Source: Micrococcaceae bacterium UBA4005
GTDB taxonomy: Bacteria; Actinomycetota; Actinomycetes; Actinomycetales; Micrococcaceae
Assembly (NCBI GenBank): GCA_002384315.1
Contig: DGBL01000024.1
Coordinates: forward strand, 1 to 5,891
DNA: 5,891 nt
Direction of reading: 5' to 3'
Of this stretch, positions 1-4,132 are shown one piece after another; within the stretch, counting starts at the first letter, position 1, and each line of letters opens with the position of its first letter. A model generated the notes under the pieces. The model was not told the DNA's origin. It worked only from the letters and a program-made list of their open reading frames with translations, and made no database searches. The translations under genes were made by a program, and so were the position numbers.

Positions 1-159
1 ACCCGAGCCCAGGATCCTGCCCGGATGGCTGCCGCATTCCGGCACGCGGTGATCGCCGGTCGGCTGGCCGCCGGGGCCGGCAGGATTCCCCGTCGCCGGC
101 ATGCGGAGGCATCCTCGCCTATGGGCGGGCGGCCCGACCTGACGGGTAAATCTGCCTGA
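1..159 (+). CDS. thiG: Thiazole synthase ThiG, C-terminal end (5' truncated by window)
   Basis: Reading frame 1 is open from the first base to a TGA at 157-159 and gives the last 52 residues of a protein. The segment carries the typical ThiG ending: a DPxxMAxAF stretch (residues 5-13), then AVxAGRLA (16-23), then AGRIPRR (26-32) and an A-x-ASSP motif (35-40). This is the last helix and tail of the (beta/alpha)8 barrel. ThiG condenses 1-deoxy-D-xylulose 5-phosphate, dehydroglycine and the sulfur of ThiS thiocarboxylate into the thiazole phosphate moiety of thiamine, in the cytoplasm. The active-site lysine lies upstream, outside the window. The gene converges with the DUF3107 gene, with 48 bp between the two stops. 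Its final codons and stop lie in a 17-bp tandem duplication, which sets where the protein ends. Identification rests on recalled family motifs in a short fragment; it is fairly secure because several motifs occur in the right order. Confidence 0.85.
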   Translation, partial: TRAQDPARMAAAFRHAVIAGRLAAGAGRIPRRRHAEASSPMGGRPDLTGKSA

Positions 160-175
160 CGGGTAAATCTGCCTG
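138..175. repeat. 17-bp perfect tandem repeat, two copies plus 4 bp, over the thiG stop
   Basis: The unit CCTGACGGGTAAATCTG occurs at 138-154 and again, without mismatch, at 155-171, followed by a further CCTG at 172-175. The unit is not a multiple of three, so copy number changes the thiG reading frame: the TGA stop (157-159) exists only because the second copy follows the first. Confidence 0.95.
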
Positions 176-207
176 GCAGGTGAACCGGCCGGGCGGGTAA
201 GGCGCTG

Positions 208-432
208 CTAGATTGCCCCGAAACCGACCCGGCGCTGTTCCTCGGCGCCGATTTCCACATAGGCAAGCACGTTCGAGGGAACAATCACCTGGCGTCCCTT
301 GACGTCGGTGAGCCGCAGCTCCGCAGCCCCGCCTGTCGCGGCCGAGACAATAGCGGCAATGTCGTCAGCGGACTGTGAGGATTCCAGCACAATCTCGCGA
401 TTGACATTCTGAATGCCGATTTTTACTTCCAC
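208..432 (-). CDS. DUF3107 family small conserved actinobacterial protein
   Basis: A 74-residue soluble protein with no signal peptide or membrane segment. It opens with MEVKIGIQ and closes with AYVEIGAEEQRRVGFG, the two best conserved ends of the DUF3107 family as I recall it (M. tuberculosis Rv3208A, TB9.4). The middle (about residues 18-56) reads as an acidic helix, DDIAAIVSAA, then a short strand-turn-strand, LRLTDVKGRQVIVPSN. No catalytic motif is evident and the function of the family is unknown to me. The GTG start is supported by a consensus AGGAGG eight bases upstream. It lies 49 bp behind the TetR-family gene on the same strand and is probably co-transcribed with it; that pairing is conserved in mycobacteria. 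It converges with thiG. Family assignment is confident; any role is open. Confidence 0.9.
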   Translation of the reverse strand: MEVKIGIQNVNREIVLESSQSADDIAAIVSAATGGAAELRLTDVKGRQVIVPSNVLAYVEIGAEEQRRVGFGAI

Positions 433-440
433 GCCGGGTT

Positions 441-446
441 CCTCCT
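441..446 (-). promoter_or_regulatory. Ribosome binding site of the DUF3107 gene
   Basis: The plus strand reads CCTCCT, so the minus strand carries a full AGGAGG with an 8-nt spacer to the GTG at 430-432. It is the best Shine-Dalgarno in the window and fixes this non-ATG start. Its strength suggests DUF3107 is translated independently of the upstream TetR gene even if the two share a transcript. Confidence 0.85.
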
Positions 447-481
447 GTGTAGTGAATCAATGACCCATCTGGAAACCTACT

Positions 482-1123
482 CTAGATTTCTTTGGGGAAC
501 CGGCTAATTCCGCGCCAAGCTAAACGGTAGATCAGTTCACTGGCAGCCTCTATATCCAGGTCTCCGTCGGTTTCCAGCCAGTACCGGGCGCTGACCTGGG
601 CCATACCGGCCAGCGCCCGTCCCAGCAGGGTGGCCTCCAGCTCGGATAACTGGGTGTCCTCCGCGATCACCCCGGCAATGGCATGAGCGAACCGGGCGTT
701 GAAATCCTCCAGCATGCGGCTGACTGCAGGGTCATTGCTGACATCTGATTCGAAGACGAGCCGGTGTGCCTGGCTGTCGCGGGCAATGAACTGGAAGTAG
801 GCGCGCATGGTGGCATGGACCCGGAGTTTATTGTCCTCCGTTGACCGCAGGGCAGCCACGAGCAACCCGGTCAGCTCATCAAGATGGCTCTCCAACAGAG
901 CGAGGTAAAGTTCGCGCTTGCCTGGAAAATGCTGGTACAGCACGGGTTTGCTCACCATTGCCGCCTCGGCAATGTCATCCATGGCGGCACCGTGGTAACC
1001 GTTGGCAACAAATACCTCATGGGCGGCACCCAGAAGTTGCCGCCGCCGCTCTTCGCGCGGCATGCGTACCGGTTTGCTGGTCTCTGGTGTTTCGACGCCC
1101 ACTGAAGCTTCCCGTCCGCTCAT
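482..1123 (-). CDS. TetR/AcrR-family transcriptional regulator
   Basis: A 213-residue protein of usual TetR length. After a polar N-terminal arm (1-22), the DNA-binding domain runs from about residue 23 to 72: PREERRRQLLGAAHEVFV is helix 1, MDDIAEAAMVSKPVLYQHF (48-66) is the helix-turn-helix with the conserved Y-x-H-F end, and KRELYLALL is helix 4. The rest is an all-helical ligand/dimer domain with no recognisable ligand signature. It most resembles the M. tuberculosis Rv3208 type, which has the same order next to DUF3107 and a moeZ-like gene; this is recalled, not searched. The ATG at 1121-1123 has no good Shine-Dalgarno but lies 12 nt from a TANNNT -10. A later ATG at 1061-1063 (residue 21) would keep the DNA-binding domain and also lacks a Shine-Dalgarno; I prefer the longer form because relatives also have an arm before helix 1. 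It is divergent from moeZ, so autoregulation or control of moeZ is plausible. The ligand is unknown. Confidence 0.92.
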   Translation of the reverse strand: MSGREASVGVETPETSKPVRMPREERRRQLLGAAHEVFVANGYHGAAMDDIAEAAMVSKPVLYQHFPGKRELYLALLESHLDELTGLLVAALRSTEDNKLRVHATMRAYFQFIARDSQAHRLVFESDVSNDPAVSRMLEDFNARFAHAIAGVIAEDTQLSELEATLLGRALAGMAQVSARYWLETDGDLDIEAASELIYRLAWRGISRFPKEI

Positions 1124-1135
1124 CTTGTCGCGTTC

Positions 1136-1141
1136 AGTTTA
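1136..1141 (-). promoter_or_regulatory. Putative -10 box of the TetR-DUF3107 unit
   Basis: The minus strand reads TAAACT, a TANNNT match, 12 nt before the TetR-gene ATG. Transcription would begin about five bases before the ATG, which explains the lack of a Shine-Dalgarno. The expected -35 position falls on the palindrome at 1157-1166 and shows no good TTGACA match. Confidence 0.45.
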
Positions 1142-1156
1142 CCTGCGGACGGACTG

Positions 1157-1166
1157 CGCGATCGCG
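1157..1166. promoter_or_regulatory. Palindrome CGCGATCGCG, candidate operator
   Basis: A perfect 10-bp palindrome, at the place where the -35 of the putative TetR-gene promoter would be. TetR dimers bind inverted repeats and often autoregulate divergent promoters, so it could be the operator. Against this, it is short for a TetR site and contains GCGATCGC, a word that can occur by chance in GC-rich DNA. A second, looser inverted repeat lies nearby (TGCGT 1175-1179 and ACGCA 1188-1192). Confidence 0.3.
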
Positions 1167-1220
1167 ACCTGCCATGCGTCCTGCCTTACGCAGTGCACGC
1201 ATCGCGGCAATGGGCGGATA

Positions 1221-1245
1221 AGCCCCGGTTGGGGCTGTCCGGGGC
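1221..1245. promoter_or_regulatory. Overlapping inverted repeats upstream of moeZ
   Basis: AGCCCC (1221-1226) pairs perfectly with GGGGCT (1231-1236) across GGTT. The same left arm, as GCCCCGG (1222-1228), also pairs perfectly with CCGGGGC (1239-1245). The two pairings exclude each other. If moeZ starts at the -10 at 1254-1259, these elements are untranscribed and cover the -35 zone, so a protein-binding site is more likely than an attenuator. Confidence 0.4.
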
Positions 1246-1253
1246 ATCGGGCA

Positions 1254-1259
1254 TAGATT
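1254..1259 (+). promoter_or_regulatory. Putative -10 box of moeZ, leaderless start
   Basis: TAGATT (TANNNT) ends five bases before the moeZ ATG, placing transcription start on or next to the start codon. There is no Shine-Dalgarno before the ATG, which fits a leaderless transcript of the kind common in actinobacteria. A weak -35 candidate, TTGGGG, lies at 1229-1234 with a 19-bp spacer. Confidence 0.5.
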
Positions 1260-1264
1260 GAAGT

Positions 1265-2464
1265 ATGCACACTTTCGAACCCGACGCAGGCCCTAGAACG
1301 CCGCGGGCACTGCCGCCCCTGGTCGAGCCGAACCCGGAGCTCACACGCGAGGAGATCGTCCGGTATTCACGCCACCTGATCATCCCCGAATTCGGGGTCG
1401 AGGCCCAACGCCGGCTCAAGAACGCGCGCGTGCTGGTCATCGGAGCTGGCGGGCTGGGCTCTCCGGCGCTGCTCTATCTGGCCGCAGCGGGCGTTGGCAC
1501 CTTGGGCATTGTCGACGACGACGCCGTCGATCTGTCAAACCTGCAGCGCCAGGTAATTCACGGTGTCGGGGACCTTGGGAAGTCCAAGGCCCATTCGGCC
1601 CGCGCGAGCATCGCGGAACTGAACCCGCTGGTGCAGGTCACGCTGCATGAGGTTCGGCTGGATTCGGATAACGCGCTGGAGATCTTCTCCGGGTACGACC
1701 TCATTGTCGACGGAACAGATAATTTCGCCACGCGTTATCTGGTCAATGACGCTGCAGCGCTCTTGGGCAAGCCGTACGTATGGGGTTCGATCCTGCGCTT
1801 TGACGGCCAGGTGAGCGTTTTCTGGGCGGGCCATGGTCCAACCTACCGGGACTTATATCCGGAAGCGCCGGCTGCCGGATCTGTTCCCTCCTGCGCCGAG
1901 GGTGGAGTGCTGGGCGTGTTGTGCGCCCAGATCGGCTCGGTGATGGTGAACGAAGCGATCAAGTTGATCACCGGACTGGGCCGGACCCTGCTCGGGAGGG
2001 TGTTGATCTTCGATGCCCTCGAGATGTCCTGGCGTGAGATTGCAGTCCGCAGGGACCCAGACGCTGAACCTGTGACCAGGTTAATCGATTACGAGCAGTT
2101 CTGCGGTATCCTTCCGGCGCAGCCCGGACCGGAGATTCCAACCGTGGACGTGCTGACCCTTGCTGACCTGCTGCGCGCCCGTGACGCGGGCGAACAACAG
2201 TTTGAGCTGGTCGATGTCCGCGAACCCGGCGAGCATGCCATCGTGCACATCGATGGTGCCAGGCTGGTGCCGAAGGACCGGATCCTTACAGGGGAGGCGA
2301 ACCTGCCCGCCGATATGCCCCTCTACGTGTACTGCAAATCCGGCGGCCGTTCGGCGGAGGTGGTCCGCCATCTGCTCGTACAGGGGTATGGCAGCGTCTA
2401 CAGCGTCGAAGGCGGAATCCTTGAATGGGTGAGCGCCGTCGAGCCCGCAAAGCCTGTGTACTGA
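1265..2464 (+). CDS. moeZ: Adenylyltransferase/sulfurtransferase MoeZ (ThiF/MoeB domain plus rhodanese)
   Basis: A 399-residue cytoplasmic two-domain enzyme. Residues about 27-265 are an E1-like ThiF/MoeB domain: the RYSRHLIIPEFG entry (33-44), nucleotide-binding GAGGLGS (60-66), SNLQRQ (91-96), GTDN (150-153) and the cysteine of PSCAEGG (C210). Residues about 293-394 are a rhodanese domain with DVRE (317-320) and active-site loop CKSGGRS led by C357. The enzyme adenylates the C-terminal glycine of small sulfur carriers and transfers sulfur from the rhodanese persulfide to give a thiocarboxylate; mycobacterial MoeZ serves MoaD and CysO, and ThiS is a likely client. The paired zinc cysteines of E. 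coli MoeB are absent (YRDLYPE and RDPDAEP stand where CxxC pairs would lie), as I recall for the actinobacterial MoeZ type. The start is set by an adjacent -10 box. Two TTA leucine codons (1853-1855, 2081-2083) are unusual for such GC-rich DNA. Nearby thiG supports a role in thiamine sulfur transfer. Confidence 0.93.
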   Translation: MHTFEPDAGPRTPRALPPLVEPNPELTREEIVRYSRHLIIPEFGVEAQRRLKNARVLVIGAGGLGSPALLYLAAAGVGTLGIVDDDAVDLSNLQRQVIHGVGDLGKSKAHSARASIAELNPLVQVTLHEVRLDSDNALEIFSGYDLIVDGTDNFATRYLVNDAAALLGKPYVWGSILRFDGQVSVFWAGHGPTYRDLYPEAPAAGSVPSCAEGGVLGVLCAQIGSVMVNEAIKLITGLGRTLLGRVLIFDALEMSWREIAVRRDPDAEPVTRLIDYEQFCGILPAQPGPEIPTVDVLTLADLLRARDAGEQQFELVDVREPGEHAIVHIDGARLVPKDRILTGEANLPADMPLYVYCKSGGRSAEVVRHLLVQGYGSVYSVEGGILEWVSAVEPAKPVY

Positions 2465-2495
2465 ACCTGCCGGCACCGCTGGCTCGCGGCCGGGC

Positions 2496-3833
2496 CTATC
2501 CAGTGCCCGTGGCGCGTGCGTCCCCCGGGGAGGCTGGACGCACGCGTTCTTCATCGGCGGTCCCCGGACGTCCGGAGGTCAGGTCGACGTCAATCCCGTA
2601 CAGCGCTTCCAGTGCGGCCGCATAATCGTCGTGCCGGCCCTCAGCCGCCAGTTCCCGGGCCCTGACGGTTGGGGTGTGCAGGAGTTGGCGGACCATCCGG
2701 CGGAGCGCGAATTCGACCTCTTCTGCCGCCGCCGTGCACCCATGTTGGGCGCGCACGCGTTCCATTTCGGCATCGAGGACGTCCTGAGTGTGGCGCCGCA
2801 GGGCAACAATCGCAGCGTCCATGGCCCGCGTCGTGCGGTGTGCCTCGAACTCCCGGGCGGCCTGGTGCACCAGTTCGCTTGCCTGGCGCAGGGCATCGGC
2901 CTGCTCCTCCGGTGCGGCAAGACGAACCGATTCGAGCGTGATGAGTTCAACTCCGGGCAGTTCCGCAACCTGGGGATCGAAGTCGTGGCTGAGCGCAAGA
3001 TCGACCACCACGAGCTGCTGCGCGGCCCCAGATCGCATCGCCGCGAGGTCCGCGGCCTCGATTCGCGTATCTGAACCGCTGCAGCCAATCAAGACCTCGG
3101 CCTGGCTGATCGCCGCAGCGAGGCCGTCAGCGCTGAGTGCCGTACCGCCGCGAGTCGCCGTGAAAGCTTCAGCCCGTCCGGAGGAGGAGAACACCGAAAT
3201 GTCGGTACACCCCTTGTCCTTCAGCAGCGCCATGGTCGCCCCGGCATAGGCCCCAGTGCCGAATAGTACGACTGGCCGGTTGGGCCAGTGCGGCTGGAGG
3301 GCAACATCGGCAACGAGCTCCAGCGCCACCGAAACGATTGACCGTCCGCGGCTGCCGAGAACAGTCTGGGCGCCCACGTCCTTAGCGGTGCGCGACGCTG
3401 CCTGAAACAGGCGGACCAATTCTCCGCTGGCGGTTCCGTTGGCCTGCGCCTCGATGAGCGCCCGGCGCACCTGACCGGCGATTTCGCGTTCACCGACCAC
3501 CGCCGAATCGAGCCCGGCGCCGACCGCGAAAAGGTGGCGGACGACGTCGTCCCCCGTGTGCGTGGCAAAGGCTGCGGACACGGCCGCTTCGGTGAGTCCG
3601 GAGAGCGCGCCGATCGTGGACACCAGTGCTGAACGAGCCGCTTCGAGATCCTGCTCCGAGCGTGCCTCGCAGTAGATTTCGAAACGGTTACAGGTGGCCA
3701 GCATGACCGTTCCGGCGACAACGTTGCTGTCCGCGCGCATGGCGGAAGGGACCTGGGGTGCCCCGACACTGAGACGGGCAACGGTTTCCAGGTCCACGTT
3801 CGAATGTGTCGCCACGAGGGAAAATAGAACCAC
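2496..3833 (-). CDS. hemA: Glutamyl-tRNA reductase HemA
   Basis: A 445-residue enzyme that reduces glutamyl-tRNA(Glu) with NADPH to glutamate-1-semialdehyde, the first committed step of C5-pathway tetrapyrrole synthesis. The catalytic domain holds ATCNRFEIY (46-54) with nucleophile C48, and [18 protein letters not shown] (108-125). The NADPH domain has GTGAYAG (192-198); [13 protein letters not shown] (275-287) replaces the common PRD with SHD. A helical dimerisation domain follows (about 320-415), then a charged tail of about 25 residues. The start is a GTG at 3831-3833 giving [10 protein letters not shown], which matches the family N-terminus; a TATGAT -10 lies nine bases upstream. The frame stays open further up to an ATG at 4017-4019 that has a Shine-Dalgarno, but those 62 residues are Gly/Pro/Ala-rich and unlike the family. 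It is divergent from hemE and converges on moeZ with 31 bp between the stops. Function is secure; the exact start is less so. Confidence 0.93.
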   Translation of the reverse strand: MVLFSLVATHSNVDLETVARLSVGAPQVPSAMRADSNVVAGTVMLATCNRFEIYCEARSEQDLEAARSALVSTIGALSGLTEAAVSAAFATHTGDDVVRHLFAVGAGLDSAVVGEREIAGQVRRALIEAQANGTASGELVRLFQAASRTAKDVGAQTVLGSRGRSIVSVALELVADVALQPHWPNRPVVLFGTGAYAGATMALLKDKGCTDISVFSSSGRAEAFTATRGGTALSADGLAAAISQAEVLIGCSGSDTRIEAADLAAMRSGAAQQLVVVDLALSHDFDPQVAELPGVELITLESVRLAAPEEQADALRQASELVHQAAREFEAHRTTRAMDAAIVALRRHTQDVLDAEMERVRAQHGCTAAAEEVEFALRRMVRQLLHTPTVRARELAAEGRHDDYAAALEALYGIDVDLTSGRPGTADEERVRPASPGDARATGTG

Positions 3834-3842
3834 AGCAGGGCT

Positions 3843-3848
3843 ATCATA
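3843..3848 (-). promoter_or_regulatory. Putative hemA -10 box
   Basis: The minus strand reads TATGAT, the closest match to TATAAT among the promoters in this window, nine bases before the hemA GTG. Transcription would begin two or three bases before the GTG, so the mRNA would be nearly leaderless, consistent with no Shine-Dalgarno there. A weak -35, TTACCG (plus-strand 3868-3873), sits 19 bp upstream. Confidence 0.5.
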
Positions 3849-3872
3849 CCGAGAAGCCGGATCCGCCCGGTA

Positions 3873-3891
3873 ATAGGTTGGCCTTACCGCG
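3873..3891. promoter_or_regulatory. Possible DtxR/IdeR-type iron box upstream of hemA
   Basis: ATAGGTTGGCCTTACCGCG matches the recalled 19-bp IdeR/DtxR consensus TTAGGTTAGSCTAACCTAA at 13 of 19 positions, including AGGTT in the left half and ACC in the right half. It abuts the putative hemA -35. Iron-dependent control of the first heme enzyme would make biological sense. Thirteen matches is marginal and the outer right arm is lost, so this is a candidate only. Confidence 0.35.
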
Positions 3892-3894
3892 CAG

Positions 3895-3906
3895 GCCTGG
3901 CCAGGC
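3895..3906. repeat. 12-bp perfect palindrome GCCTGGCCAGGC
   Basis: A self-complementary 12-mer four bases beyond the candidate iron box and about 60 bp upstream of the hemA start. It could be a dimer binding site or a chance event in GC-rich DNA; no known regulator site is recognised. Confidence 0.4.
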
Positions 3907-3909
3907 AGG

Positions 3910-3944
3910 TTTCCCGGCGGCATGCCCGCGGCGGCGCCGGGAAA
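3910..3944. repeat. 10-bp perfect inverted repeat with 15-nt spacer
   Basis: TTTCCCGGCG (3910-3919) is exactly complementary to CGCCGGGAAA (3935-3944). It is the longest perfect inverted repeat I found in the window. No T-run follows on either strand, so it is not a standard intrinsic terminator, and no gene ends here. It could be a widely spaced operator or, if transcribed, a stable stem-loop. Confidence 0.6.
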
Positions 3945-3946
3945 TC

Positions 3947-3968
3947 CGGGCAGGGTGCCCGCGCACCC
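3947..3968. repeat. Two mutually exclusive short hairpins
   Basis: CGGGCA (3947-3952) pairs with TGCCCG (3956-3961) across a 3-nt loop. GGGTGC (3953-3958) pairs with GCACCC (3963-3968) across a 4-nt loop. They share bases 3953-3961, so only one can form at a time. They start two bases after the preceding inverted repeat. Meaning unknown. Confidence 0.45.
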
Positions 3969-4024
3969 GCTCCCCGCCCCCGGACTGTGATACTGGTCCC
4001 ACCGGTTGCGCTTTCGCATGGGTT

Positions 4025-4029
4025 CCTCC
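4025..4029 (-). promoter_or_regulatory. Shine-Dalgarno before an upstream in-frame ATG of hemA
   Basis: The minus strand reads GGAGG, five bases before the ATG at 4017-4019. That ATG is in frame with hemA and would add 62 residues beginning [11 protein letters not shown]. The motif is real but may be coincidental. It matters because the conventional GTG start at 3831-3833 has no Shine-Dalgarno. Confidence 0.35.
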
Positions 4030-4093
4030 GTCCGTCTTGCAAAACCGACTTATTCTGCCCCTGAGCGTAGGGATCGTCCCCTGTGAAAAGCTG

Positions 4094-4103
4094 TGGTTAA
4101 CCA
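4094..4103. promoter_or_regulatory. Palindrome TGGTTAACCA over the hemE -35
   Basis: A perfect 10-bp palindrome that covers the candidate hemE -35 (TTAACC, 4097-4102). A dimeric regulator bound here would block or contact RNA polymerase. It is AT-richer than its surroundings, which makes chance somewhat less likely, but I do not recognise the regulator. Confidence 0.35.
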
Positions 4104-4126
4104 TCCGCGCGGATCTTCGGCAGAAT
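4097..4126 (+). promoter_or_regulatory. Putative hemE promoter, leaderless
   Basis: TTAACC (4097-4102, four of six to TTGACA) and CAGAAT (4121-4126, four of six to TATAAT) are separated by 18 bp. The -10 ends six bases before the hemE ATG, so the transcript would begin at the A of the start codon. The only Shine-Dalgarno-like bases, AGGG, touch the ATG too closely to work well. Confidence 0.42.
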
Positions 4127-4132
4127 CAGGGT

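Larger units (their letters stand above)
3834..4132. other. Divergent hemA-hemE regulatory region
   Basis: A 299-bp spacer with no recognisable gene. The hemE frame is open through it, and the hemA frame is open as far as the ATG at 4017-4019, but both translations are low-complexity Pro/Arg/Gly-rich runs typical of GC-rich noncoding DNA. From the hemA side it contains the hemA -10, a DtxR/IdeR-like box, a 12-bp palindrome, a 10-bp inverted repeat, two overlapping hairpins, an ATG with Shine-Dalgarno on the minus strand, and the hemE -35/-10 with an embedded palindrome. Most structured elements are clustered at 3873-3968, closer to hemA. Confidence 0.7.

Noticed and set aside
55..81. GC-rich hairpin GCCGGTC / GGCCGGC as a terminator
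   Set aside because: It lies inside the thiG coding sequence, needs a wobble pair, and has no T-run on either strand.
841..1256. Three plus-strand frames opposite the TetR gene
   Set aside because: Shadows of the TetR coding sequence; no protein-like motifs, and the TetR helix-turn-helix is unmistakable.
2465..2495. Possible bidirectional terminator between convergent moeZ and hemA
   Set aside because: Only CCGGC (2470-2474) and GCCGG (2489-2493) pair, across a 14-nt loop and without a T-tract; too weak to annotate.
3221..3847. 208-codon minus-strand frame overlapping hemA
   Set aside because: Alternative frame inside hemA; rich in Arg, Ser and Pro, and hemA motifs are intact in the other frame.
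3989..3994. Extended -10 (TG-T-GATACT) as a second plus-strand promoter for hemE
   Set aside because: The hexamer does not match TANNNT and no -35 stands at the right distance.
3806..4132. 109-codon N-terminal extension of hemE
   Set aside because: The frame is open but overlaps the hemA start and promoter, is Pro/Arg-rich, and HemE proteins start just before the first signature, as the ATG at 4133 gives.
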